The notes under the pieces are model-generated. The model was not told the DNA's origin, did not search any database, and was given only the letters and a program-made list of their open reading frames with translations. This document shows, piece by piece, positions 1-8,998 of a DNA stretch of 64,000 nt. This DNA is from Pseudoxanthomonas helianthi (GTDB lineage Bacteria; Pseudomonadota; Gammaproteobacteria; Xanthomonadales; Xanthomonadaceae). The stretch lies in NCBI RefSeq assembly GCF_017939625.1, contig NZ_JAGKTC010000001.1, forward strand, positions 838,519-902,518, read 5' to 3'. Positions within the stretch are counted from its first letter, which is position 1, and the number at the start of each line of letters is the position of its first letter. Made by a program: the position numbers and the translations under genes.

Positions 1-668
1 ACGTAACGCGGACCCCAGTCCCAGCCATAGTGGTAACCGGGCTTGCGCGCGAAGTTGCCGGTCATCGCGTCCTTCGGCTCGTCGCCGTAGGGCGACGGAT
101 AGTTGCCGGCGATCCTGTTCGGCATGGCCAGCACCTGCGGCAGCAGTTTGCGGATCGGGGAACGGAACACGATGCGCAGTTCGTTGCCCTGCGCCTTCAG
201 CAGGCCATCGACCGGCACGCGCCAGGTGCGGAAGTAATTGTCGGCATCGAGGATCTTGCGACCGTTGAGTTCGACGGTCGCAAACGTGTCCAGGCCATCG
301 AACACCAGGGCGGCGTGCTTGCGCTGCAGCGTGGCGGCATCGACGTCGAAGCGGCCTTCGTATTCCCAGTCGGCCAGCCCGATCCATTGCAGGCCGGCTT
401 CCGGCGCGCCGACATAGGGATCGGGGATCAGCTTGTTGGCGAACAGATCGGTATGCACGGAACCGGGTACCGTCGCCGCGTGCCAGTCCACGGCGTCGCG
501 ATGCGCTTCTGCCTGCGCGTCGCCGGGGACGAGGCGGAACCGCCATTCGCCGCCCACCTCGCGGGCGTCGTATGGACTCGCGGTCGCTGCCAGCGCGGCG
601 GCGGCGAGCACCACGGCCGCCAACAATCGCAGGAACGACGAAGCGCGGAGGGGAGAGGTTCGGGTCAT
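1..668 (-). CDS. GH2-type beta-mannosidase, secreted, C-terminus beyond window edge
   Basis: The frame is open from an ATG at 668 to the window edge, giving 222 codons without a stop. It begins with a Sec signal peptide (basic start, then an Ala/Leu-rich core ending near ATASPYDA). A GH2 sugar-binding domain follows, with WHAATVPGSVHTDL, WIGLADWEYEGRFDV and FDGLDTFATVELNG. The segment PGYHYGWDWGPRYV is typical of beta-mannosidases. The catalytic glutamates lie outside the window. Family role: exo-hydrolysis of beta-1,4-mannose, such as Man-beta-1,4-GlcNAc of N-glycan cores. The start codon overlaps the halogenase stop (ATGA), so the two are translationally coupled. Specificity is inferred from family and locus. 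Confidence 0.85.
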   Translation of the reverse strand, partial: MTRTSPLRASSFLRLLAAVVLAAAALAATASPYDAREVGGEWRFRLVPGDAQAEAHRDAVDWHAATVPGSVHTDLFANKLIPDPYVGAPEAGLQWIGLADWEYEGRFDVDAATLQRKHAALVFDGLDTFATVELNGRKILDADNYFRTWRVPVDGLLKAQGNELRIVFRSPIRKLLPQVLAMPNRIAGNYPSPYGDEPKDAMTGNFARKPGYHYGWDWGPRY

Positions 669-2188
669 GGTTGGGGCGCCTTGCAGTTTTGGTCGATGAA
701 GGCCTGGTGCGAGGGCATCGCCGCCACGCCGCTGGCCACGGCCTGGCGTGCGCGCTCGACGAATTGCACCAGCTTGTCTTCGGGCATCTGATCCACGATC
801 GGATGGTAACCGCGGGGGATGATGCGTTGGCCGAGCATCACCTGGACCCAGCTCGGCAACGCGAAGAAGTCCTCGGCGTTGCGGAAGTAGCGGCCGTCCA
901 GCCGGAACAACTCAACGGTCTCGCGCAGAGTGTCGGGGATCGACATCGTGCGGCACTGGTCCCAGAACGCCGTGTCGTCGCGTTCGGTCGCGTTGTAGTG
1001 CAGGACCAGGAAATCGCGGACCCGCTCGTGTTCGAAAGCGGATTCGCGATTGAGGCGGTCGGACAGCATCGGGGCGAAATCGCGATCCGGAAACAGGCCG
1101 AGCAGACGCTGGATGCCCGATTGGGCCAGGTAGATGCTGGTCGATTCCAGCGGCTCCATGAAGCCGCCGGCCAGGCCCACGGCAACGACGTTCTTCTCCC
1201 AGAACTTCCTGCGCCTGCCGGGTGTGAAGCGCAACGGCCGGGGCTCGGCCAGTGCGCGCCCGTCGAGGTTGGCGAGCAAGGTCGCCGCAGCCTCGTCGTC
1301 GCTGATGTGCTGGCTGGAATACACGTAACCGTTGCCCACGCGATGCTGCGTCGGAATGCGCCATTGCCAGCCCGCCGCCTGCGCGGTCACGCGCGTGTAC
1401 GGGGTCAGCGGCCCGGCGCTAGCACTGGGCACGACCATTGCGCGGTCGCAGGGCAGCCACTGGTTCCAGGCTTCGTACCCCGCCTTCAGGGTTTGCTCGA
1501 TCAGCAAGCCGCGGAAACCCGAGCAGTCGATGAACAACTCGCCTTCGACGCGCTCGCCGCCTTCCAGCACCACCGCTTCGATGAAGCCGTCCTCGCCGCG
1601 CTGGACCACGTCGACGATCTTGCCTTCGATGCGCTTCACGCCCCTGTGCTCGGCAACGCCACGCAGGTAACGCGCATACAGCCCCGCATCGAACTGGTAG
1701 CCGTAGGCGATGTCCGCCAACGGCGATCCCGGCGCCGCGTCGGCCGGGCTGACCATGAACCTGTCCAGCGGCGCAGCCGCAGTGGGCAGCGAATAGGCGC
1801 CGATCTCCGGCGCGCGGCCGGCCAGGAACAGCTTCAACCAATACTGGTGGAACGGAAGCGGGCCCAGCGAACGTCCGATCGTGCCGAAGCCGTGCACATA
1901 GCTGTCGCCGATGCGGCCCCAGTCGTTGAACTGGATGCCGAGCTTGAACGTGCCCTGCGTCTGCACGACGAAGTCGGCTTCGCGGATGCCCAGCACCTGG
2001 GTATTGAAGGTCTTCATGTACGGCACGGTGGACTCGCCCACGCCGACGATGCCGATTTCCTCGGATTCGACCAGGCGGACGTCCGTGCCCTGCCCCACGT
2101 ACGTGGCCAACGCCGCCGCCGCCATCCAGCCGGCGCTGCCGCCGCCCACGACGACGATGCTCTTGATCCGCTTGTCGGTAGAGGTCAC
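665..2188 (-). CDS. flavin-dependent tryptophan halogenase-family protein
   Basis: 507 aa. Contains the FAD-binding GGGSAGW motif, the halogenase signature GWQWRIP, and FKLGIQFNDW, whose lysine aligns with the catalytic Lys of PrnA-type enzymes. The family chlorinates or brominates indoles using FADH2. I chose the GTG start at 2188, with AAGGG seven bases upstream. A longer in-frame ATG at 2305 falls inside the preceding gene's terminator hairpin and is rejected. No flavin reductase gene is in the window. Relatives in Xanthomonas and Brevundimonas also lie beside TonB receptors, and their natural substrate is generally unknown. Overlaps the beta-mannosidase start by 4 bp. Confidence 0.88.
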   Translation of the reverse strand: MTSTDKRIKSIVVVGGGSAGWMAAAALATYVGQGTDVRLVESEEIGIVGVGESTVPYMKTFNTQVLGIREADFVVQTQGTFKLGIQFNDWGRIGDSYVHGFGTIGRSLGPLPFHQYWLKLFLAGRAPEIGAYSLPTAAAPLDRFMVSPADAAPGSPLADIAYGYQFDAGLYARYLRGVAEHRGVKRIEGKIVDVVQRGEDGFIEAVVLEGGERVEGELFIDCSGFRGLLIEQTLKAGYEAWNQWLPCDRAMVVPSASAGPLTPYTRVTAQAAGWQWRIPTQHRVGNGYVYSSQHISDDEAAATLLANLDGRALAEPRPLRFTPGRRRKFWEKNVVAVGLAGGFMEPLESTSIYLAQSGIQRLLGLFPDRDFAPMLSDRLNRESAFEHERVRDFLVLHYNATERDDTAFWDQCRTMSIPDTLRETVELFRLDGRYFRNAEDFFALPSWVQVMLGQRIIPRGYHPIVDQMPEDKLVQFVERARQAVASGVAAMPSHQAFIDQNCKAPQP

Positions 2189-2286
2189 TGCAGATCCCTT
2201 CTTGCCAGGCAACCGAAGGATGGTCGCAGAAACAGGATCGCGGCCGTCCGAGCCATCGGCGGCCGCGAAGGCGGGCAGTTTCGCCC

Positions 2287-2318
2287 AAAAAACCCCTCGT
2301 GCCACGTGGCACGAGGGG
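2287..2318 (-). terminator. intrinsic terminator after TonB receptor 1
   Basis: A 26-bp perfect inverted repeat (CCCCTCGTGCCAC and its complement, 2293-2318) lies 18 bp after the receptor stop. On the minus strand it is followed at once by six T residues (2292-2287). This is a textbook intrinsic terminator, so the halogenase and beta-mannosidase depend on readthrough or a promoter within 2189-2286. Confidence 0.9.
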
Positions 2319-2336
2319 GATACCGCACCTTGCAGG

Positions 2337-5300
2337 TCAGAACTTGTAGGTCAGGCCAAGATAGGCAACGCGACCCGCGTAGCCGTTGGAGTAGAAGCGG
2401 TCCACGGTGTCGTTACCGAGATGGGAACGCGTCTTTTCCTCGGTCAGGTTCAGCACCGAGGCGCTGATGCTGAGCGCCGGAGTGATGTTGTACGCGGCAT
2501 TCACGTCGAGCTGGTAGTACGGCTGATCGTAGAGGCTCAGGCCATTAACCAGGCCCTGCACCACCTCACCGCGACGGTTGAACGAGCTGCGTAGCAACAG
2601 CTTCTCGGTTTCGTAGAACACGGTCAAGTTGACCTGGTTCTTGGCGGTGCCGGGCATCGAGCTCTTGCCGATGACGGTGCCATCATCCAGAACGACCTTC
2701 GCCTTGTTGGCATCGTTGTAGGTGTAGTTGAACTGGAAGCCCAAGCCCCAATCCAGGGTGTGCTGCGCATACAGTTCGATACCCTGCGAAACCGCATCCT
2801 GACCGCCAGCACGGGTGTCGTAGTTCTGCACCGTAACGGTTTCACCGTTGATGACCATGGTGACATCGTTGATCACCGGCACCGAGAAGTTCTTGATGTC
2901 CTTGCGAAACAGTCCGGCGCCAATCACCGAACCCGGTTGCCAGTACCACTCCAGGCCCACGTCGACCTGGACAGCCTTGAACGGTTCCAGATACTTGTTG
3001 CTACCCGAACCATACCAGCCAAGTTCACCAGCGCCACCGGTCAGGCGACGGTCGTCGACATATTCCTGACTGAAGTAGTTCAGGCTGCCAGGGGAGGCGA
3101 TGTCACCGTAGCTCGGACGCGAAATCACCTTCGACGCGGCGCCACGCAGCACCAGGTTGTCGGTCAGGTCGTACGCAATGTTGAAGCTTGGCAGTACATC
3201 GGTGTAGGTGCGGTCGACCGCGGCAACGGTGAACGACTCGGGGTGCTGCACGCTGTCCGAAAGCTTCCAGTAGCCTTCGCTACCGCACTGGGTGCCTGCG
3301 GGGGCCCCGGCGGGCACCGGGCCGGAATTGCCGAACACGCAAGCCAGCGGATTGCCGTTGGCGTCGTCGAAGAAGTAGTCATTGTAAGAAGTGACCTTGT
3401 CCGTCGAATCGGCATGCTGCTTGGTCCTGGCGACGCGCACGCCAAGGTTGCCGCGTAGGCGTTCGGTGCTGAAGTTGGCCTGCAGGTAAGCGGAGGCGAT
3501 CTTCTCTTCGACGTTGTAGACGAAGTTGTCTTCCTCGCGGGTCTGCTGGTCGCCGAACGTACTGTTCAACCAGGCGATATAGGCCGGGTAATTGATCGCC
3601 GGGAATGCGCTAGCACTGATGCCACCGGCCAGACCACCCAACGCGTAAATGAAATCCGGCGAGAACTGACTGGCGAGGGCGGCGCAGCCACCATTCCAAT
3701 AACGGTTCTCGTAGTCGCTCGGATCGGTGCCGGGGCACACCCAGTAGGTATTGCCTGTGCTGCGGTGGATGCTGCCGTCACGGGCCTTGACGCCGAATTG
3801 CAACGATTCCAGGAAACCGCCTTCCGTATGCCAGGTGCCATCGATCTGGGCGTACTTCTGCTCGTTGTTGTTGCGGGTCCAGGACGAGCCGGTCGAACCG
3901 GTGTCGACCTGCAAGATGCCGTTCTTCAGATTCTGCATCAGTTCCGGCGAGAACGTCATCGTCGGCGTGCGGGTCAGGTCCCACGCACTGGCGAAGTTGC
4001 CGTTGACCCAGCTGCCGTCGGCATTCTGCTTGCGCGGTTTCAGCGGCACCGAGAATTGCAGCGACGGGCCGCCCTTGGCCCAGGTGCGGCCGCCCTTGAA
4101 GGCTAGGTCCAGTGCTTCGCCGTGCCACTCGACCGCAAGGTCGGCGGTCTGCGAGCGCGACTTCTCGATGTTGTAGCTGCCGGTGATCTGCGGGGTCGGC
4201 ACGGTGCAGTCGTCCGAACCCCATCCCCCCGGAGCCATGCCGGCGGCAGCGGCCTCTTCCTCACTGCAGTAGTAGGCCTTGCCGGCATGCAGGCTGTAGT
4301 CCGCGCCGGTGACGATGGTGCCGCTGGGATCGAAGTGCAGGCCGTCCAGCAGTCGGCCGCCGGGCCAGTTGCCATCGCCGTAGTAGCGGGCGATGTTCCA
4401 TTCCGGAACCTTGATCGTGTGGGTCTGCGAATTCTGCGACAAGTCGAAACGGAAGTAGTTCGCGGTCAGGGTCAGATTGTCGGTTGGCTTGAACTGCAAG
4501 GTCAGCTGGCCACCCTTGCGCTCGCGTTCCTCTTCCTTGACGTTCAGGTTGACCGAGGTCGGCATCATGAAGCCGGTGTAGTAATGGCCGTTCTGGTCCC
4601 AGAAGCCCGTGCCACCCCACCAATTCGAATTGAAGTCGGAGGGCCGGCCGTTGACGTCGACAGCGGTGCCGCCTTCGTCGCGGCCATACCACTGCCAGCT
4701 CTCGGTGCTGGCGCCCATGGTAGTCGTGGTGCGCTTCTGCTGGGTGTAGCCCACGAACACGCCGAAGCGATTGTCCTTGTCGTGCCACGAATACGAACCG
4801 GAGAATTGGCCGTCGTTCTTCTTGCTGGTGTCGGACCGGGTGCCTTCGACGGAGACGAAACCGGTGTTCGATTCCAGTTCCAGCGGACGGCGCGTGTGCA
4901 GGATCACGGTGCCGCCGACGCCGCCTTCGTCGATGCGCGCTTCCGGCGTCTTGAACAGCTCGGCGCTGCCCAGCAGGTTCGCCGGTAGCAGCGTGTAGTT
5001 GAACGAACGGGCCGGATCGCCATTGGATTCGGCGGTGGCGATGTAGTTGCCGTTCAATTCGGTCAGGACCAGCTCCGAGGACAGGCCGCGCACGCTGACG
5101 TACTTGCCTTCGCCGCCATCGCGGTCGATCAGCACGCCCGGTACGCGCTGCAACGCATCGGCGACGTTCTTGTCGGGGAACTTGCCGACGTCTTCGGCGG
5201 TGATGACTTCGACGACCGCATTGGCGTTGCGCTTCTGGTCGAGGCTCTTCTCGATCGAATAGCGGTAGCCGGTGACGGTGACCTTGTCGAGGTCGGTGGC

Positions 5301-5429
5301 GCTTTGGGACGCGGTCGGCTGTTGCGCGGGCGGTGCGTCCTGGGCCTGTGCCTGGGCGGCCATGCCGTACAGCGCCGAACTCATCGCCACGACCAGCAGC
5401 TTCGTGGTCAATCTTGCGTTTCTTTTCAT
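2337..5429 (-). CDS. TonB-dependent receptor 1 (Xanthomonas/Caulobacter type)
   Basis: 1030 aa. The ATG at 5429 follows GGGAGGG and opens a signal peptide (MKRNARLTTKLLVVAMSSAL, cleavage after AQAQA). A TonB box-like stretch (DKVTVTGYRYS) and a plug domain with NVADALQRVPGVLIDRDGGE follow. The long beta-barrel ends in the usual aromatic residue (LGLTYKF). The family imports oligosaccharides and other large ligands across the outer membrane using TonB energy. The setting, with mannosidases, a mannose isomerase and a fructokinase, suggests a mannose-containing ligand. A strong terminator follows; operator-like sites lie upstream at 5472 and 5550. Confidence 0.93.
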   Translation of the reverse strand: MKRNARLTTKLLVVAMSSALYGMAAQAQAQDAPPAQQPTASQSATDLDKVTVTGYRYSIEKSLDQKRNANAVVEVITAEDVGKFPDKNVADALQRVPGVLIDRDGGEGKYVSVRGLSSELVLTELNGNYIATAESNGDPARSFNYTLLPANLLGSAELFKTPEARIDEGGVGGTVILHTRRPLELESNTGFVSVEGTRSDTSKKNDGQFSGSYSWHDKDNRFGVFVGYTQQKRTTTTMGASTESWQWYGRDEGGTAVDVNGRPSDFNSNWWGGTGFWDQNGHYYTGFMMPTSVNLNVKEEERERKGGQLTLQFKPTDNLTLTANYFRFDLSQNSQTHTIKVPEWNIARYYGDGNWPGGRLLDGLHFDPSGTIVTGADYSLHAGKAYYCSEEEAAAAGMAPGGWGSDDCTVPTPQITGSYNIEKSRSQTADLAVEWHGEALDLAFKGGRTWAKGGPSLQFSVPLKPRKQNADGSWVNGNFASAWDLTRTPTMTFSPELMQNLKNGILQVDTGSTGSSWTRNNNEQKYAQIDGTWHTEGGFLESLQFGVKARDGSIHRSTGNTYWVCPGTDPSDYENRYWNGGCAALASQFSPDFIYALGGLAGGISASAFPAINYPAYIAWLNSTFGDQQTREEDNFVYNVEEKIASAYLQANFSTERLRGNLGVRVARTKQHADSTDKVTSYNDYFFDDANGNPLACVFGNSGPVPAGAPAGTQCGSEGYWKLSDSVQHPESFTVAAVDRTYTDVLPSFNIAYDLTDNLVLRGAASKVISRPSYGDIASPGSLNYFSQEYVDDRRLTGGAGELGWYGSGSNKYLEPFKAVQVDVGLEWYWQPGSVIGAGLFRKDIKNFSVPVINDVTMVINGETVTVQNYDTRAGGQDAVSQGIELYAQHTLDWGLGFQFNYTYNDANKAKVVLDDGTVIGKSSMPGTAKNQVNLTVFYETEKLLLRSSFNRRGEVVQGLVNGLSLYDQPYYQLDVNAAYNITPALSISASVLNLTEEKTRSHLGNDTVDRFYSNGYAGRVAYLGLTYKF

Positions 5430-5465
5430 TGCATTCCCTCCCAGGAATTCTTGCGTCGTTGATGG

Positions 5466-5481
5466 CTGAAACGATCTAAAT
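5466..5481. promoter_or_regulatory. LacI operator-like half-site upstream of TonB receptor 1
   Basis: Contains CGATCTAAAT, the right half of the locus operator with one change from CGTTCTAAAT. The left half is degenerate. It lies about 40 bp upstream of the receptor start and 78 bp from a second, better site at 5543-5559. Confidence 0.45.
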
Positions 5482-5542
5482 GCAATGGCCGATACAACCA
5501 CCCGGCCTCGCCACTTCCCACTCCATACCGCATTTTTCCGAT

Positions 5543-5559
5543 ATTTGAACGATCTAAAT
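5543..5559. promoter_or_regulatory. LacI operator-like palindrome upstream of TonB receptor 1
   Basis: ATTTGAACGATCTAAAT is an imperfect dyad around CG that matches the operators of the GH92 and TonB receptor 2/3 promoters in both halves. It lies in the 216-bp gap between the isomerase stop and the TonB receptor 1 start. Confidence 0.6.
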
Positions 5560-5645
5560 TAAAAGCAACCGACTACGCTTCTTTCGACATCGGTCCCTGA
5601 CCCGTTCTTTCCTGTCCTTCGATACTCCGCACATCTCCGCATCCA

Positions 5646-6884
5646 TCACTTGCGCACGACATTCAACACTTCGTGGCAGGCGCCCATGGTGTGGTAATCG
5701 GTCTTGCCGGCCGGACTCTTCTCGTCGTCGTACTTGCGGTTGTCCGCATCGAGGATCCGGTACCACGCGCCGTAGCGGTGGTCGACCATGTGCTTCCACG
5801 AATACGCCCACAAGCGGTCGTACCAGTCCCAGTAAGCGGCGTCGCCCGTGCGCGCGGCCAGCAACGCCGCAGCAGCCAGCGATTCGGCCTGCACCCAGAA
5901 GTACTTGTCGTCGTCGCAGACGAACATGCCATCGCCGATCGGCGCCCCGGTCATGTCGGGCTGGCGTCGCGATTCCGGCGCGAAGCCGTAGTACAGGCCG
6001 CCGCGCTTGTCGTCCCACGAATGCTTCGCCGCGGTATCGAACAGATGGCGCGCCGTCGGCACCAGCCAGTCGGCGTCGACGTGGCGGTCGAGGATCATCA
6101 GCAGCTTGGCCCATTCGGTCTGGTGGCCCGGCTGGAAACCCCACGGACGGAACAGATGCTTGGGATCGTCCAGGTGGTAGTTCCAGTCGATGTTCCAGCT
6201 CGGATCGTAGTGCTCCCACACCAGCCCGCTGGCCATCGCCGCCTGCCGGCGGGTCATGTTGTCCGCGAGGGTCAGCGCGCGCTCCAGGTAGCGGCGTTCG
6301 CCGCTGGCTTCGAACGCGGCCAGCATCGCCTCGCACATGTGCATGTTGGCGTTCTGGCCGCGATAGCGGGTGAAATTCCACTGCGCGTCGGCCTCGTCCT
6401 TGTACAGGCCGAACTCCGCTTCCCAGAAGTGCCGTTCCAGCAACTGCCAGGTCTCGTCCATCCAGCCGCGCGATTCCTCGATGCCGGCCTTCAGCCCGCA
6501 CGAATACGCCAGCAGGACAAAGGCCACGCCGTAGCAATGGTTCATGTCGTCCTCGACGCGGCCGTCGCGCAGCGTCCACGCATAGCCGCCGCTCGCCGCG
6601 TTGCGATGCTTCTCGCGCAGGAAGCGCAGGCCGTGCTTCACCGCCTCCAGGTATTCGGGATCGCCGAATTCGCGATACGCCATCGCGTAGTTGAAGACGA
6701 AGCGCGTGCTGCTGACCAGGTGGCGATGGCTGGCGTTGTAGACCGTGCCGTCGTCCTTGTAATAGTGGAAGAACCCGCCCGCCGGATCGATGCAGTGCGG
6801 ATGGTAGAACGCCATGGTGTCGGCGATGTGCGCGCGCAGGAAATGCGGCGAACGGAAATCGGGCGTGGGGGTCTCAGGCAGCAT
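5646..6884 (-). CDS. AGE-family sugar isomerase/epimerase, probably D-mannose isomerase
   Basis: 412 aa with no signal peptide, so cytoplasmic, and of typical length for the N-acylglucosamine 2-epimerase superfamily. That fold is an (alpha/alpha)6 barrel; visible family features include GGYAWTLRDG, WNFTRYRGQNANMHMCEA, the central HQTEWAKLL and the C-terminal KTDYHTMGACHE with conserved histidines. The family includes GlcNAc 2-epimerases and mannose isomerases. The upstream gene is a fructokinase-like kinase, overlapping by 11 bp, so mannose-to-fructose conversion is the best reading. N-acetylmannosamine/N-acetylglucosamine epimerization cannot be excluded. Confidence 0.85.
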   Translation of the reverse strand: MLPETPTPDFRSPHFLRAHIADTMAFYHPHCIDPAGGFFHYYKDDGTVYNASHRHLVSSTRFVFNYAMAYREFGDPEYLEAVKHGLRFLREKHRNAASGGYAWTLRDGRVEDDMNHCYGVAFVLLAYSCGLKAGIEESRGWMDETWQLLERHFWEAEFGLYKDEADAQWNFTRYRGQNANMHMCEAMLAAFEASGERRYLERALTLADNMTRRQAAMASGLVWEHYDPSWNIDWNYHLDDPKHLFRPWGFQPGHQTEWAKLLMILDRHVDADWLVPTARHLFDTAAKHSWDDKRGGLYYGFAPESRRQPDMTGAPIGDGMFVCDDDKYFWVQAESLAAAALLAARTGDAAYWDWYDRLWAYSWKHMVDHRYGAWYRILDADNRKYDDEKSPAGKTDYHTMGACHEVLNVVRK

Positions 6885-7878
6885 GGGGGGCTTGCTCCTG
6901 CAGCAGTCGCTGCACTTCGTCGTGGTTGGGCATGGCGGCGAACGCGCCCTTGCGGGTCACCGCGAGCGCGCCGACCGCGGCGCCGAAACGGATCGCATCC
7001 TCGATGGCGGCACGGTCGCGGCAGAATCCGGCGAAGCCGCGGCCATCGCCACCGCGTTCGCCCAGGCGCACCAGCAAACCGCCGACGAAGGCGTCGCCGG
7101 CGGCGGTCGTGTCGAGCGCGTCGACGCGGAAACCGGTCACCTGCCCCTTCGATTCGCGGGTGAACCAGCGCACCGGCGCGGCACCATCGGTGACCACCAC
7201 GCACTGCGCTTGCGCGGCGAACAGTCGCGACAGCACCTCGCCTTCGCCTCCCAGCGGACCCGCAAGGTACTCAAGCTCCTCGCGCGACAGCTTGACCAGG
7301 TCGGCCCGTTCCAGCGCCTGCCACAGGCGCGGCGACGGATCGACGCCGTGCGGCCACAGCGCGGGACGCAGGTTCAGGTCCAGGCTGACCACGGCGCCGG
7401 CTTCACGCGCGCGCGCCATGCCATGCAGCGTGGCTTCGGCCACCGCCTCGTCGGTCAGGCTGTTCGAGCAGACGTGGAACACGCCGGCGCGATCGAAACA
7501 GGCCGGATGGAAGTGCTCGGCGCGGAACAGCAGGTCCGCCGCCGGCGGGCGATAGAAGCTGAAGCTGCGTTCGCCGTCCGCGTCCAGCGCGACGAAGGCC
7601 AGCGCGGTCTTCGCTTCGTCGGTGCGCACGATGCAATCGGTGGCCACGCCCATCGCGGTGAAGCTGTCGAACAGGAAGTCGCCGAACATGTCCTCGCCGA
7701 GCATGCCGGCGAAATGCGTGTCGGCGCCGAGCCTGGCCGCAGCCACGGCGACGTTCGCCGGCGCGCCGCCCGCGTATTGCAGGAACGCGCGCGGCGCGTC
7801 CGGGGTGGCGGGCGGTTGCGCGAGTAGATCGATCAAAGCCTCGCCAAAACACACAATTTTCGACATCGGTTCGCTCAT
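6874..7878 (-). CDS. PfkB-family carbohydrate kinase (fructokinase-like)
   Basis: 334 aa. The N-terminal KIVCFGEALIDLL and AGGAPANVAVAAARLG are the ribokinase/PfkB substrate region. DTTAAGDAFVGGLL near residue 250 is the PfkB signature, with the catalytic Asp in GD. Expected reaction: ATP-dependent phosphorylation of fructose to fructose 6-phosphate, closing the mannose pathway begun by the isomerase. Lies 25 bp after lacI and overlaps the isomerase start. An alternative start four codons in (7866) is possible because neither start has a strong Shine-Dalgarno sequence. Confidence 0.88.
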   Translation of the reverse strand: MSEPMSKIVCFGEALIDLLAQPPATPDAPRAFLQYAGGAPANVAVAAARLGADTHFAGMLGEDMFGDFLFDSFTAMGVATDCIVRTDEAKTALAFVALDADGERSFSFYRPPAADLLFRAEHFHPACFDRAGVFHVCSNSLTDEAVAEATLHGMARAREAGAVVSLDLNLRPALWPHGVDPSPRLWQALERADLVKLSREELEYLAGPLGGEGEVLSRLFAAQAQCVVVTDGAAPVRWFTRESKGQVTGFRVDALDTTAAGDAFVGGLLVRLGERGGDGRGFAGFCRDRAAIEDAIRFGAAVGALAVTRKGAFAAMPNHDEVQRLLQEQAPHAA

Positions 7879-7903
7879 CGGGAGGACGGACGCAGGGCGC
7901 CGG

Positions 7904-8956
7904 TCAGGTTCTTTTCGGCGCGCCGCAGCTTTCGCGGATGCGCAGTTCCACCGTCGCCACCGTGTGCCGGGGTTCGGCTTCGGGATGGTCGATGCGTTGC
8001 AACAACAGCTCCGCGGCCTGGCGGCCGCGTTCGCGCGGATTCACCGCAATCGTGGTCAGCGCCGGCGTGGTCGCCGCCGCTTCGGAAATGTCGTCGAAGC
8101 CGGTGATGGAGAAATCCCGGCCCGCGCGGATCCCGCGCGACGCCAGGCCCAACATCAGGCCCAGCGCGACGTTGTCGTTGTAGCAGACGGCGGCGGTCGG
8201 CGCGGCGTCACCCGCAAACAACTCGGCGGTGCGCGCGGCGGCTTCGAGGCGATTGGGCGCCGATTCGATCAGCGAAGCTTCCGGCACTTCCAGCCCGGCC
8301 TCCGCCATCGCCTGGGCGAAGCCTTCGCGTCGCTGCTGGCACGAGCTGGAGTCGGCGTGGCCGCCGAAGAAAGCGATGCGCCGATGGCCCAGCCCGATCA
8401 CGTGGCAAGTCGCCAGGTAGGCGCCGTGGCGGTTGTCCAGCGCGAGGAAGTCCCAATCGGTGCCAGCCACGGCGCGGTTGAACAGCAGCACGTTGCTGTG
8501 GCCCAGCACTTGGCGCAGGCTCTCGCCGTCGCTGCCTTCGGCCGGCGACAGGATCAGCCCGGCCGGCGTGTGTTCCATCAGCGAAGCCAGCACCGCCTGC
8601 TGGCGTTCAGGCGATTCGCCGGCGCTGCCGAGCAGGGTCACGTAACCCTTGGCCGCGAGCGTCTGGTCGACGCCGGCGGCGAATTCGGCGAAGAACGGAT
8701 TCGACAGGTCGTTGATCACCAGCGCGACGCTGGAGGAAGTGCGCCGGCGCAGGTTGGCGGCGCCGCGGTTGTACACATAGCGCTGGCGGGCCAGTTCGGC
8801 CTGCACGCGTGCGCGGGTGTCGGCATGGACCAGCGGGCTTTCGCGCAACACCAGCGATACGGTGGCCCGCGACACGCCGGCGGCCCGCGCGATGTCGTTG
8901 ACCGTCACCGCGCGGCGGGCCGAGGAAGCCGTGTTTCGTGCCTTTTTCTCCGCCAC
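7904..8956 (-). CDS. LacI-family transcriptional regulator of the mannoside locus
   Basis: 350 aa. The N-terminal helix-turn-helix (VTVNDIARAAGVSRATVS, about residues 17-34) and hinge region are followed by a periplasmic-binding-protein-like sensor domain (SVALVINDLSNPFFAEFAAG; ITGFDDISEAAATTPALTTI). It is the only LacI protein in the window. It lies 42 bp after the GH92 gene and 25 bp before the sugar kinase, in an apparent GH92-lacI-kinase-isomerase operon. The GH92 promoter carries twin palindromes, so autoregulation is likely. The inducer, perhaps mannose or a mannosyl oligosaccharide, is inferred. Confidence 0.92.
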   Translation of the reverse strand: MAEKKARNTASSARRAVTVNDIARAAGVSRATVSLVLRESPLVHADTRARVQAELARQRYVYNRGAANLRRRTSSSVALVINDLSNPFFAEFAAGVDQTLAAKGYVTLLGSAGESPERQQAVLASLMEHTPAGLILSPAEGSDGESLRQVLGHSNVLLFNRAVAGTDWDFLALDNRHGAYLATCHVIGLGHRRIAFFGGHADSSSCQQRREGFAQAMAEAGLEVPEASLIESAPNRLEAAARTAELFAGDAAPTAAVCYNDNVALGLMLGLASRGIRAGRDFSITGFDDISEAAATTPALTTIAVNPRERGRQAAELLLQRIDHPEAEPRHTVATVELRIRESCGAPKRT

Positions 8957-8998
8957 GCCCGCATTACCCCCGTCGATTCGCGCCGCTGTCCGTCCGCA

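Noticed and set aside
2189..2305. Longer N-terminus for the halogenase starting at 2305
   Set aside because: That ATG lies inside the TonB receptor 1 terminator hairpin, and the GTG at 2188 has a good AAGGG site and matches the family N-terminus.
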